Made by a program: the position numbers and the translations under genes. A DNA stretch of 64,000 nucleotides from Synechococcus sp. CCY 9618 (GTDB taxonomy: Bacteria; Cyanobacteriota; Cyanobacteriia; PCC-6307; Cyanobiaceae), in NCBI RefSeq assembly GCF_019038415.1, contig NZ_JAFKRG010000034.1, forward strand, positions 62,001 to 126,000. The letters are read 5' to 3'. Numbering within the stretch: the first letter of the stretch is position 1; each line of letters opens with the position of its first letter. Shown piece after piece: positions 17,778 to 26,088 of the stretch. Under the pieces are notes generated by a model, which saw nothing but the letters and a program-made list of their open reading frames with translations, was not told where the DNA came from and did no database searches.

Positions 17778-17902
17778 GGCGGGGGCTGGGAAGGAGCTGG
17801 CGCCACGATCGTGCCGCCCGGACGGATCCGCGAGCGCGTAACCGTTTCTGTCAGATTCTCCAGAACCAGCCGCAGCACAGGAATCTGGCGGATTGCAAGT
17901 GC

Positions 17903-17908
17903 TACCTT
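17903..17908 (+). promoter_or_regulatory. Putative -10 element for apcF
   Basis: TACCTT fits TANNNT and lies 31-36 bases before the apcF start in the 161-base divergent region shared with the glutamine-synthetase-like gene. No clear -35. Confidence 0.33.
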
Positions 17909-17938
17909 CCGCTGCAGGTGCGTCGATCCGTTTCGTCC

Positions 17939-18457
17939 ATGCGAGATGCCATCACCGGTCTGATCGGTCGGTACGACCAGCTCGGCCGCTACTTCGACCG
18001 CGCCGCGATCGACCGGATCGATTCCTACTTCGGTCAGGCGGAACTGCGGCTCGCCGCCGTGGAACTGATCAACCGCGAGGCCGCCACCATCGTGAGGGAA
18101 GCGGCCCAGCGGCTGTGGCTGGAGGACCCGGAACTCCTCCTTCCCGGTGGCAACGCCTACACCACCCGGCGGCTGGCGGCCTGTCTGCGCGACATGGATT
18201 ACTTCCTCCGCTATGCCAGCTACGCCCTGATCGCCGACGACGTCACCATCCTCGACGAGCGGGTGCTGAACGGGCTCGATGACACCTACAAGAGTCTGGG
18301 AGTGCCCACCGGTCCCACCGTGCGCAGCATCGCCCTGCTGGGCGAGGTGATCAGCGAGATGCTCGCTGATGGCGGCATGGCCGACACCGCCGTGGTGCGG
18401 GCCCCCTTCGATCACATGTGCCGCGGCCTCTCCTCCAGCAACGTCCGCGCCCGCTGA
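17939..18457 (+). CDS. apcF: Allophycocyanin beta-18 subunit (phycobilisome core)
   Basis: A 172-residue phycobiliprotein of the allophycocyanin beta class. It replaces one ApcB in the core trimer that contacts the ApcE linker-terminal emitter. The bilin-binding Cys is Cys82 in RRLAACLRDMDYFLRY, with the methylatable Asn at position 72 (GGNAYTTRR). The C-terminal LGEVISEMLADGGMADTAVV is typical. The N-terminus MRDAITGLIGRYDQLGRYFD differs from ApcB and suits ApcF. It stands alone, away from any apcABC operon, as is usual for apcF. GC content and codon use match the surroundings. Confidence 0.9.
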   Translation: MRDAITGLIGRYDQLGRYFDRAAIDRIDSYFGQAELRLAAVELINREAATIVREAAQRLWLEDPELLLPGGNAYTTRRLAACLRDMDYFLRYASYALIADDVTILDERVLNGLDDTYKSLGVPTGPTVRSIALLGEVISEMLADGGMADTAVVRAPFDHMCRGLSSSNVRAR

Positions 18458-18530
18458 GGCCAACGCTCGCTTCGCCCCCTGAGGCCAACGGCTGCGTCGC
18501 TCACTGACGCCGACGGCCGTTTCCTACTCT
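18456..18530 (+). repeat. Three imperfect ~25-base direct repeats after apcF
   Basis: Starting at the apcF stop, units beginning TGAGGCCAACGCTCGCTTCG, TGAGGCCAACGGCTGCGTCG and TGACGCCGACGGCCG follow one another with a period of about 25 bases. Each carries TGAxGCCxACGGC. Two of the three units place a TGA in register with their start. The function is unknown; the array fills most of the gap to the next gene. Confidence 0.5.
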
Positions 18531-18573
18531 CGGTTCACTTCCGCCGCTCCGCCCGGTCTTGCCTCCTCTCCCC

Positions 18574-19752
18574 GTGCCTTTCTCCATCAGCAGCACCCAC
18601 AGGCTCGGGCTGGATCCCATCGCCACCCCCGAGCGCCTGCTCCTGGGGCCCGGACCCTCCAATGCCCACCCCACGGTGCTGCAGGCCCTTTCCAGGATGC
18701 CCATCGGTCACCTCGATCCGCTCTACATCGAGCTGATGGGGGAGGTGCAGGAGCTGCTCCGCTACGCCTGGCAGACCGACAACCGGCTCACCATCCCGAT
18801 GAGCGGCACCGGCAGCGCCGCCATGGAAGCCACCCTGGCCAACACCATCGAGCCCGGCGACAAGGTGCTCGTGGCGGTGATGGGCTACTTCGGCCTGCGG
18901 CTGGTGGACATGGCCGGCCGTTACCGGGCCGAGGTGGCCACCATCGAACGACCATGGGGTGAGGCCTTCGACCTCGCGGAGATCGAAGCCGCCCTGATCG
19001 CCCACAGGCCCACCATTCTGGCCATGGTGCACGCGGAAACCTCCACCGGGGTGTGCCAGCCGATGGAGGGCATCGGTGAGCTCTGCCGTCGCCACGACTG
19101 CCTGCTGCTGCTCGACACGGTCACGTCCCTCGGCGCCGTGCCTCTCCACATCGACGCCTGGCAGGTGGATCTGGCCTACAGCTGCAGCCAGAAGGGCCTC
19201 AGCTGCCCCCCCGGACTCGGTCCTTTCACCATGGGACCCCGTGCCGAGGCCAAGCTGGCGGCCCGCAGCGACAAGGTGCCCAACTGGTACCTGGATGTCT
19301 CCCTGCTCAACCAGTACTGGGGCAGTGACCGCGTCTACCACCACACGGCCCCGGTGAACATGAACTTCGGCATGCGCGAGGCCCTGCGCCTGCTGGCCGA
19401 GGAGGGCCTGGACGCTGCCTGGGCCCGCCACCGCGCCAATGCCGAGCGTCTGTGGGCCGGGCTGGAGCGCCTGGGTCTGGAGCTGCACGTCAGCGAACCC
19501 CTGCGGCTCGCCACCCTCACCACCGTGCGGATCCCCGAGGGTGTGGACGGCAAGGCCTTCAGCCGCCACCTGCTCGACCGTTTCGGCATCGAGGTGGGGG
19601 GGGGGCTGGGTGCCCTGGCCGGGAAGGTGTGGCGCATCGGCCTGATGGGCTACAACAGCACCCCCGAGAACGTCGATCGCCTGCTGGGTCTGTTCGAGAG
19701 CGAACTGGCGGCCTTCCGCTCTGCCCCGGCAGCCGTCGCTGCCATCGCCTGA
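18574..19752 (+). CDS. Class V aminotransferase, alanine/serine-glyoxylate type
   Basis: A PLP enzyme of the AGXT family, about 392 residues. Signatures: LLGPGPSNAHPTVLQALSRM near the start, MSGTGSAAMEA (phosphate-binding), HAETSTGVCQP, LLLLDTVTSLGAVPL (PLP Asp) and YSCSQKGLSCPPGL with the Schiff-base Lys. In cyanobacteria this enzyme transaminates glyoxylate to glycine in photorespiration, with serine or alanine as donor; the exact donor cannot be read from sequence. GTG 18574 gives a natural start (VPFSISSTHRLGL); TTG 18559 is an alternative. Confidence 0.92.
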   Translation: MPFSISSTHRLGLDPIATPERLLLGPGPSNAHPTVLQALSRMPIGHLDPLYIELMGEVQELLRYAWQTDNRLTIPMSGTGSAAMEATLANTIEPGDKVLVAVMGYFGLRLVDMAGRYRAEVATIERPWGEAFDLAEIEAALIAHRPTILAMVHAETSTGVCQPMEGIGELCRRHDCLLLLDTVTSLGAVPLHIDAWQVDLAYSCSQKGLSCPPGLGPFTMGPRAEAKLAARSDKVPNWYLDVSLLNQYWGSDRVYHHTAPVNMNFGMREALRLLAEEGLDAAWARHRANAERLWAGLERLGLELHVSEPLRLATLTTVRIPEGVDGKAFSRHLLDRFGIEVGGGLGALAGKVWRIGLMGYNSTPENVDRLLGLFESELAAFRSAPAAVAAIA

Positions 19753-19760
19753 ATCAGTCC

Positions 19761-20258
19761 TCAGGCGTCGACGGGTCGCCCGGAGGCAGTGCCCTTTCCG
19801 CGCCTCTGCCGGAACCATTCCTCCAGTTCCCGGCCGGCGCAGTCGCCCAGCACTCCGCCGACCACGCGCATGTGGTGATGCGCACTGGCGTGGCGTGAGA
19901 GATCCAGACAGCCGCCCAGGGCTCCCCGCTTGGGATCCGCCGCGGCGAAGACCACCGTGCCCACCCGGGCCTGGATCAGGGCACCGGCGCACATCGGGCA
20001 GGGCTCCAGGGTGACGATCAGGGTGCAGTCGTTGAAGCGCCAGTCGCCCCTGGCGGCGGCGGCCTGACGCAGGGCCAGCAGTTCGGCGTGGCCCAGGGGA
20101 TCGGCCTGCCGGTGGCGACGGTTGGTGCCCCAGCCCAGACAGCGGCCGGAGCCATCCAGCAGGGCGGCGGCCACGGGGATCTCACCCCCTGCTCCGGCCG
20201 CCCGGGCCCGCCGCAGCAGGCGGTCCATCCACAACAGGGTGAGGGCGTCATCCACCAT
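19761..20258 (-). CDS. tadA: tRNA-specific adenosine deaminase
   Basis: TadA converts A34 to inosine in tRNA-Arg(ACG). The zinc cytidine/deoxycytidylate-deaminase motifs are intact: GHAELLALRQAA (HAE with catalytic Glu) and LEPCPMCAGALIQARV (PCxxC). FAAADPKRGALGG and a C-terminal helical tail follow, as in TadA. 165 residues is normal. It is convergent with the aminotransferase gene. Confidence 0.95.
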   Translation of the reverse strand: MVDDALTLLWMDRLLRRARAAGAGGEIPVAAALLDGSGRCLGWGTNRRHRQADPLGHAELLALRQAAAARGDWRFNDCTLIVTLEPCPMCAGALIQARVGTVVFAAADPKRGALGGCLDLSRHASAHHHMRVVGGVLGDCAGRELEEWFRQRRGKGTASGRPVDA

Positions 20259-20299
20259 CCCTTCCTTCTAGCCATCCGGGCTTGAAGGCAAGCGGCAGA

Positions 20300-21757
20300 A
20301 TGCCGATGCCCTCACTTTCGCCGTTGGCCAGCGTTCCCCCCGCCCAGCGGCTGCCGCCGCCCCTCCGGGACTGCGAACCGTTTGCGGATCCCTCCGTTGC
20401 GGATCCGGCCCTTGAGGCCTTCCTGCAGCAGGCGGCCGCTCTGCTGTGTCGCTGGCTGGGCCAGGCGGGACAGGGCACCCCCCTGCCCGGCCTGAGTGTG
20501 CTGCCCGTGGTGGAACCGGAGCGGGCAGGGCTGGACAGCGAACGGCTGCTGGCCGATCTGCAGCTGGTGATGGAGGGGGCCTACAACCCCAACCATCCCG
20601 GCGCCCTGGCCCACCTGGACCCACCGCCCCTGACGGCGTCGATCGTGGCCGACCTGGTCTGTGCGGGGCTCAACAACAATCTGCTGGCGGAGGAGCTGTC
20701 CCCCAGCCTCAGTCGGCTGGAGCGGGCGCTGTGCGCCTGGATGGCCAGCCGTCTGGGGCTGCCCGGCGGGGCCGGTGGCGTGGCCGCCAGTGGCGGCAGC
20801 CTCAGCAATCTGATGGCCCTGGTCACCGCCCGTCGGCAGCGGGGGCTGGCCTGCCGCGGCGATGCCGTGGTGCTCTGCAGTGAGGATGCCCACGTTTCCC
20901 TGGCCAAGGCCGTGGCGGTCATGGGCCTGCCTCCGGAGGCCCTGGTTCAGCTGCCCGTCGATGCCGCCGGTGCCCTTGAACCCCTGGCCCTCGAGAGCTG
21001 CCTGGCGCGGCTGGATCGTTCCGCCACCCCTGTGATCGCCGTGGTGGCGACCGCCGGCACCACCGTGCGGGGAGCCCTGGATCCCCTCGACACCGTGGCG
21101 ACGCTCTGCAGCCGCCAGGGTCACTGGCTGCATGTGGACGGCGCCATCGGGGCGATCTTCGCGTTCAGCGACCGGCACCGCTCCGGGCTCGCCGGCCTGG
21201 GACGGGCCGATTCCGTCACGGTCAACCCCCAGAAGCTCCTGGGCATCACCAAGACATCCTCCCTGCTGCTGCTGGCCGACCCCTCCCATCTCCAGCAGGC
21301 CTTCCGCACCGGCCTTCCCTATATGGAACCCAGCTGGGGGGGTGGCCATCAGGGGGAGGCGGGGCTGCAGGGCAGCCGGCCGGGGGAGATCCTGAAGCTC
21401 TGGCTCGGTCTGCGCCAGCTCGGCCTGGACGGCATGGCCGCCCTCATCGACGGGGCCGTGGCGCGTCGCGCCGAACTGGAGCGCCGGCTGCGGGCCATCG
21501 GCGGCCTGGCCCTGCGCGGCGGTCCACTGCATCTGATCGCCTTCCGGCCGGAGGGGCTCGATGGCCCCGCGGCGGAACGCTGGAGTATCGCCACCCGCCA
21601 GTGCCTGCTGGAGGAACAGCTGATGCTCTCCCGCCCCCACTACCGAGGGCACCACCATCTCAAGGCCGTGCTGGGCAACCCCCACACCGGTCCGGAGCAG
21701 CTGGATCGGCTGGCCCTGGTGGTACAGCGCAGTCTGATGGGAGGCTGCGGTGCCTGA
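20300..21757 (+). CDS. Group II PLP-dependent decarboxylase (aspartate/diaminobutyrate/aromatic type)
   Basis: A fold-type I decarboxylase of about 485 residues. Features: AYNPNHPGALAHLDPPPLTA (substrate-side motif), NNNLLAEELSPSLSRLE, ASGGSLSNLMAL (PLP phosphate loop), VVATAGTTVRGALDP, WLHVDGAIGA (PLP Asp) and SVTVNPQKLLGITKTSSLL with the Schiff-base Lys. The usual DPHKWL is NPQKLL here. The closest named activities are L-2,4-diaminobutyrate decarboxylase and glutamate/aromatic decarboxylase; substrate cannot be told. The start is ATG 20300 (a second ATG at 20306). Confidence 0.85.
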   Translation: MPMPSLSPLASVPPAQRLPPPLRDCEPFADPSVADPALEAFLQQAAALLCRWLGQAGQGTPLPGLSVLPVVEPERAGLDSERLLADLQLVMEGAYNPNHPGALAHLDPPPLTASIVADLVCAGLNNNLLAEELSPSLSRLERALCAWMASRLGLPGGAGGVAASGGSLSNLMALVTARRQRGLACRGDAVVLCSEDAHVSLAKAVAVMGLPPEALVQLPVDAAGALEPLALESCLARLDRSATPVIAVVATAGTTVRGALDPLDTVATLCSRQGHWLHVDGAIGAIFAFSDRHRSGLAGLGRADSVTVNPQKLLGITKTSSLLLLADPSHLQQAFRTGLPYMEPSWGGGHQGEAGLQGSRPGEILKLWLGLRQLGLDGMAALIDGAVARRAELERRLRAIGGLALRGGPLHLIAFRPEGLDGPAAERWSIATRQCLLEEQLMLSRPHYRGHHHLKAVLGNPHTGPEQLDRLALVVQRSLMGGCGA

Positions 21758-22004
21758 AGCCGGCCCTTCTCCCGACCGTCGCGGCCGCTGGGTGGCGATT
21801 CTCACCGGGGCCCTCTCGATCCTGATCGGGGTCGCCTATCTGGTGCTGATCACGGTGCTGGATTCCCGCGGCCCCCTTCAGCCTCCTCCGCCCGAGGCCC
21901 TGGGCGGGGCGGCAGCCGCCGGGTCCGGCGCTGCTGCAGCGGCTCCACCACCCGCCCCAGGGCCGTTTCCAGGAAGCTGCGCAGCAGGCCCTCCCGCCTG
22001 TTGA
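21750..22004 (+). CDS. Small single-span membrane protein, convergently overlapping a GTPase gene
   Basis: GTG 21750 opens a frame overlapping the end of the decarboxylase gene. The first 52 residues look genuine: a short polar start (VPEAGPSPDRRGRW), one membrane helix (VAILTGALSILIGVAYLVLI) and a conserved-looking LDSRGPLQPPPPEALGG. The remaining ~30 residues are Ala/Pro-rich and lie antisense to the GTPase C-terminus, so they may be a run-on after loss of the original stop. Function unknown. Confidence 0.55.
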   Translation: MPEAGPSPDRRGRWVAILTGALSILIGVAYLVLITVLDSRGPLQPPPPEALGGAAAAGSGAAAAAPPPAPGPFPGSCAAGPPAC

Positions 22005-23445
22005 GGTCGTATTCCCGTTGCAGCACCTCCTGCAGGCCCCCGTCGCCCCAGTCCTGGTTCTGGCGGAAGTAGGTGATGAAGCTCCTGCCCGCCACCCGCG
22101 TCAGCCAGGCCGCACTCACCGCCTGGATGGCACGGCTCACAAGCAGCGTGGGCAGATTCAGACTCAGGGCGCTGCTGATCAGCCCCACACCCCCCTTGAC
22201 CAGGCCCAGGCCCGCCAGGGTGCGGCCCACGGAGAGGGCCAGATCCTGGGCCGTCTCGCGGCTGAGGCTGACGCCGTAGACCTTGCCGATCTCCACCACC
22301 ATCTGGGCGTTCACCGCCGCGGTGCCGAGCAGGTCGATGCCGGGCAGAGGCGTCACCATGACCACCCCGGCGCCGATCCACATGTAGCGGTCGACGATGG
22401 TGGTGGCATCGCTACGACGCTGACGATCCAGCAGGGCCTGGCTGGCATGGCTGAGTCGCCTGCACTGGAGCAGCAGGTTGTCGGCGATCAGTTCCTCCCC
22501 GTCGGCATGGAGCACGGCAGCCATGCGGCGCACCAGGGCCTCCACCTCCGGCATGGGCTGGAGCGGCCTCCCCCCCGGCATCGGCACGCTCTGGGGGGAG
22601 GCGCTGGCGGGGATCACGTCGTCCGGCTCGAGGCGGCCTGCGCAGCGCTGCCGCAGCAGCGCCAGCAGGCGCCGTTCCTCCTCCTCGCCGCGCAGGTCGC
22701 ACTTGTTGAGCACCAGCAGCAGCCGCTTGCCCAGCCCCGCCAGCGCCTCGAACACCTCCAGTTCGCTGGCGCGCAGATCCCCATCGACCACCAGCAGCAG
22801 CAGATCGGCCCGGGCGGCCAGGCCCCGGGCCAGCCGCTCCCGCTCGCGCCCCTCCTGGCCGGCCTCGAGGATGCCCGGAGTGTCCTCCAGGATCACGGCG
22901 CGGGGCAGGCCTCGCAGGCGCAGTCGGTAGCGGCTGGAGGCGGTGGTCGATCCCATCGGCGCGCCCACCTCCCCGACGACCTCCTGCAGCAGGGCCCTGA
23001 TCAGGGAGGTTTTTCCGGCCGACCCCGTTCCGAACACGACGATCACCAGATCGCCCCGCTCCAGTTCGGCCGTCATCCGCTGGCGTTCCTGGCGCAGGGC
23101 TTCCCGCTCCACCGCATGGCGCACCTTCTCCAGGGTGCGGTCGATGGCTCCCAGGTTGCGCTCGGCCGCCTCCCGGCGGCTGGAGGAGGGCGGGACGGCG
23201 GCTGTCCGGCGTCCCGCTGCCGGGCCCCTGCGGCGCCACAGCTTCAGCCAGGGCCAGCCCACCTGCACCCCCGCCACCAGCACGGCCGCCAGCAGCAGCA
23301 GCATCAGCGGCCCCACGAGCCAGTAGGGGAGCCAGGTGCTGAGGGTCCACTGCAGCTGCTGGATCGCCTGCAGCACCATGCCCAGGGCCAGCAGGGCCAG
23401 CAGGCCGAGAACGATCCCGATCCAGAGGCGGGGGGGCAGGTTCAC
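21850..23445 (-). CDS. Membrane-anchored GTPase with DUF697 domain
   Basis: About 531 residues. Two N-terminal membrane segments (IVLGLLALLALGMVL and LVGPLMLLLLAAVLVAGV) are followed by an Arg-rich linker and a GTPase domain with G1 VFGTGSAGKTSLIRAL, G3 EDTPGI and G4 LNKCDLRG. The C-terminal ~150 residues hold a YcjF/DUF697-type hydrophobic region (WIGAGVVMVTPLPGIDLLGT, VGRTLAGLGLVKGGVGLIS). It resembles the large cyanobacterial Era/YcjX-like GTPases of unknown role. GTG 23445 overlaps the stop of the upstream penicillin-binding protein gene (GTGA); an ATG at 23481 also fits. Coupling suggests work at the envelope. Confidence 0.85.
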   Translation of the reverse strand: MNLPPRLWIGIVLGLLALLALGMVLQAIQQLQWTLSTWLPYWLVGPLMLLLLAAVLVAGVQVGWPWLKLWRRRGPAAGRRTAAVPPSSSRREAAERNLGAIDRTLEKVRHAVEREALRQERQRMTAELERGDLVIVVFGTGSAGKTSLIRALLQEVVGEVGAPMGSTTASSRYRLRLRGLPRAVILEDTPGILEAGQEGRERERLARGLAARADLLLLVVDGDLRASELEVFEALAGLGKRLLLVLNKCDLRGEEEERRLLALLRQRCAGRLEPDDVIPASASPQSVPMPGGRPLQPMPEVEALVRRMAAVLHADGEELIADNLLLQCRRLSHASQALLDRQRRSDATTIVDRYMWIGAGVVMVTPLPGIDLLGTAAVNAQMVVEIGKVYGVSLSRETAQDLALSVGRTLAGLGLVKGGVGLISSALSLNLPTLLVSRAIQAVSAAWLTRVAGRSFITYFRQNQDWGDGGLQEVLQREYDLNRREGLLRSFLETALGRVVEPLQQRRTRRLPPRPGPRAEEAEGGRGNPAP

Positions 23446-25628
23446 GGCGCCGGCGGAGCGGTGCGGACGATCTCCCCCCACAGGGAGGCGGCCAGGGCGC
23501 TGCTGGCGGCGGTGGGGCTGTTGTCGTCGTTGCCGAGCCAGATGCCGATCACCCAGTGGCGTCGGGGGACATAACCCACGAACAGCAGATCCCGACCCTC
23601 ATTGGTGGTGCCTGTCTTGCCCCAGCTGCCAGGGCCCACATCGGCGGCTCTGCCGGTGCCGCCGCTGACGACGGCCTCGAGCAGCGATTGCATCGCTTTC
23701 GCCGTGGCGACGCTGGTCACACGGCGCCCGGGACTGGCAACGGCCCTGGCGCCGGCGGCCCGGCAGTCAGCCCCCCCGTTCCCGGCGCTGGACTGGGAGC
23801 CCGGGCAGGCCTCGGCATCGGTGAGACGTCGGATCGTGGTGGGTGGTCGCCAGACGCCTTCCGCCGCCACCGCGGCATAGGCGGCGGTCAGCTCCAGCAG
23901 GGTGACTTCGCTCTGGCCCAGGGCCAGACCGGGCACCGGCGCCAGGGGGCTGGTGAAGCCCAGGTCCCGCCCCTTGCGGACGATCGCGTCCAGCCCGTCC
24001 TTGCGGGCCAGCCGCAGGGCGGCGGTGTTGCTGCTGATCGCCAGCGCCTGGCGCAGGCTGAGGCTGCCCCCGCAGCCGCTGGCGAAGCGCTGGCCTGCCC
24101 ACTCCAGGGGTCCACAGCCGATCCGGTCTCCCGGCTTTGCACCCCGTTCCAGGGCCACCAGGTAGGGCACCAGCTTGAAGGTGCTGCCCGGCTGGCGCAG
24201 GGCCATCGAGGCCCGGTTGAACTGGCTCTGCAGGTAATCCCGCCCGCCGGCGATCGCCACGATGCCACCGCTGCGGCTGTCGAGCACCACCACCGCCCCC
24301 TGGCTCACCCCCAGGGACCGGCTGGCGTCGATCCGCTGCCGCAGCAGCAGCTCGATCCGTTCCTGGAGGGCCGGGTTGAGGTGGGTGTCGATGAGGAAGT
24401 TGCCTTCCGCAGCCACATCCTCGCCCACCAGGTTCTCCAGGTCGCGGCGCACCTGATCGGTGTAGAAGGGGGCTCCTCTTCCCTGGGTGGAGAGACAGGC
24501 ATCCGCCGCCAGCCGGATGGGCTGGCGGCGGGCGCTTCGGGCCCGGTCGGCATCGATGCGGCCGGCGGTCGCCATCTTGTCGAGCACCCGGTTGCGGGAG
24601 GCCAGGGCGGCGGCGGGATCCAGGCAGGGGTCGTAGCCGTTGGGGGAGGGAAGCAGACCCACCAGCAGGGCGGCCTCTTCGAGTGTCAGCGCGGCTGCCG
24701 GCCGGGCGAAGAAGCGTCGTGAGGCGTCCTCGAAGCCCCAGACGGCGCCCAGGTAGACCCGGTTGAGATAGCTCAGCAGCAGCTCCCCCTTGCTGAACCG
24801 GGCCTCCAGCTGGAGAGCCACCAGCAATTCCCGCCATTTGCGGCCCAGGGTCTCCCCCTGTCCGACCTGCTCCGGGTAGAGGCTGCGGGCGATCTGCTGG
24901 GTCAGGGTGCTGCCGCCCTCAAGCACTCTGCCCCCGAGCAGGTTGGTGAGCAGGGCGCGGGCGGTGCCGATCGGATCGACCCCTGGATGCCACCAGAAAC
25001 GGTTGTCCTCGCTGGCCAGCAGGGCCTCGATCAGGACGGGGGGATAGGCCTCCAGGCTGGCCAGCTCCCGATGCTTGCGATCGGCCAGGGAGGCCACGGG
25101 CCGGTCGCCGCGGTCGTAGAGGAGCAGAGGGCCGCGCACCGTGGCCAGGCTGCCCCGGGTGGGCACCTGCACCAGGGAGAGGCCCAGCAGCAGGATGCCC
25201 GCCCCGGCCAGGCCCGCGGCGCAAGGCCCCGCCCAGCGCCCCAGCCGCTTCCAGGCTGGATTCCCGTCGCGCCGGAACAGCAGCGTCGGCAGGTCGGCCT
25301 GGTCGTCCGGACCGAAACGCACCCGGTCGCCGTCGCGCAGCAGCAGCTCCCGCACCCGCCGCCCCTGCCACCAGAGGCCGTTGGTGGAGCCCTCGTCGCT
25401 CAGCAGCCAGTGCTCCCCGTGGTTCTCCAGCAGGGCGTGCCGCCGGCTCACGGCGCTGTGGTCGATGACGATGTCGTTGTCCGAGGCCCTCCCCAGCCGG
25501 TAGCAACCGCCGTGGAGCGGATGGGTCCGCTGCTGCAGTCCGGGGCTGTGCAGCTCAAGTCTGGCCCCCGCGAGCGGGGGCCGGCGGCGCAGCCGCGGCT
25601 CCAGGCGCTCAGGAATGGCGGTCGGCAT
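23442..25628 (-). CDS. Class A penicillin-binding protein with N-terminal FHA domain
   Basis: A 728-residue bifunctional peptidoglycan synthase. Residues ~20-110 form a forkhead-associated domain (YRLGRASDNDIVIDHSAVSRRH, SDEGSTNGLWW), a phosphothreonine reader. One membrane helix follows (GLAGAGILLLGLSLVQV). The GT51 transglycosylase domain shows ASEDNRFWWHPGVDPIG with the catalytic Glu and EGGSTLTQQIARSLYP. The transpeptidase domain keeps all three motifs: PGSTFK (SxxK), ISSNTA (SxN) and WGKTGTTNEG (KTG). An FHA module on a PBP implies that Ser/Thr kinase signalling gates cell-wall synthesis. ATG 25628 overlaps the lspA 3' end by 20 bases. Confidence 0.95.
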   Translation of the reverse strand: MPTAIPERLEPRLRRRPPLAGARLELHSPGLQQRTHPLHGGCYRLGRASDNDIVIDHSAVSRRHALLENHGEHWLLSDEGSTNGLWWQGRRVRELLLRDGDRVRFGPDDQADLPTLLFRRDGNPAWKRLGRWAGPCAAGLAGAGILLLGLSLVQVPTRGSLATVRGPLLLYDRGDRPVASLADRKHRELASLEAYPPVLIEALLASEDNRFWWHPGVDPIGTARALLTNLLGGRVLEGGSTLTQQIARSLYPEQVGQGETLGRKWRELLVALQLEARFSKGELLLSYLNRVYLGAVWGFEDASRRFFARPAAALTLEEAALLVGLLPSPNGYDPCLDPAAALASRNRVLDKMATAGRIDADRARSARRQPIRLAADACLSTQGRGAPFYTDQVRRDLENLVGEDVAAEGNFLIDTHLNPALQERIELLLRQRIDASRSLGVSQGAVVVLDSRSGGIVAIAGGRDYLQSQFNRASMALRQPGSTFKLVPYLVALERGAKPGDRIGCGPLEWAGQRFASGCGGSLSLRQALAISSNTAALRLARKDGLDAIVRKGRDLGFTSPLAPVPGLALGQSEVTLLELTAAYAAVAAEGVWRPPTTIRRLTDAEACPGSQSSAGNGGADCRAAGARAVASPGRRVTSVATAKAMQSLLEAVVSGGTGRAADVGPGSWGKTGTTNEGRDLLFVGYVPRRHWVIGIWLGNDDNSPTAASSALAASLWGEIVRTAPPAP

Positions 25629-26088
25629 GGGGGCGGAGCAGATCGAGGAGGAAGCAGGCCACGGCCAGGTTGATGGCCACGTCGGCAATGTTGAAGATTG
25701 GGAAGTGGATCGGGATGAACTCCAGGAAGTCCACGACCGCACCGTCTCGCCAGCGGTCGATGCCGTTGCCCACGGCCCCGCCGAGCAGCAGTCCTAGGGC
25801 GAGGACGTTCCAGGGTCCGGCGGGTGGGCGCCAGAGGATCCAGCCCAGCAGAACCAGGCTCACCACCGCACTCACCAGCCCCAGCAGAGCCGGTGCCCCG
25901 GTGAGCAGACTGAAGGCAGCACCGGTGTTTCTCACCCTCTGGAGCTGGAGCAGGCCTGGAAGCAGGGGCTGGATGCGGCCGCTGGCGAGGTGCTCCAGAG
26001 CCCATCCCTTGCTCAACTGGTCCAGGGCCACGGTCAGGGCCGCCAGCAGCAGCATGGCCAGCCGTCGCAGGGTCACGCGCACGGTCAC
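25609..26088 (-). CDS. lspA: Lipoprotein signal peptidase
   Basis: LspA removes signal peptides from diacylglyceryl-modified prolipoproteins. Signatures: four membrane segments, ALDQLSKGWALEHL (first catalytic Asp region D), VRNTGAAFSLL (NxGAAF), GGAVGNGIDRWRDGAVVDFL and FPIFNIADVAI carrying the catalytic Asp pair. 159 residues is normal. Its start overlaps the bioY stop by four bases and its end overlaps the FHA-PBP start, so bioY-lspA-PBP-GTPase read as one operon. Confidence 0.96.
   Translation of the reverse strand: MTVRVTLRRLAMLLLAALTVALDQLSKGWALEHLASGRIQPLLPGLLQLQRVRNTGAAFSLLTGAPALLGLVSAVVSLVLLGWILWRPPAGPWNVLALGLLLGGAVGNGIDRWRDGAVVDFLEFIPIHFPIFNIADVAINLAVACFLLDLLRPHADRHS

Noticed and set aside
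17838-17851. NtcA site (GTA-N8-TAC) in the GS-like/apcF region
   Set aside because: GTA ACCGTTTC TGT has only the left half. The right half is TGT, so it does not meet the consensus.
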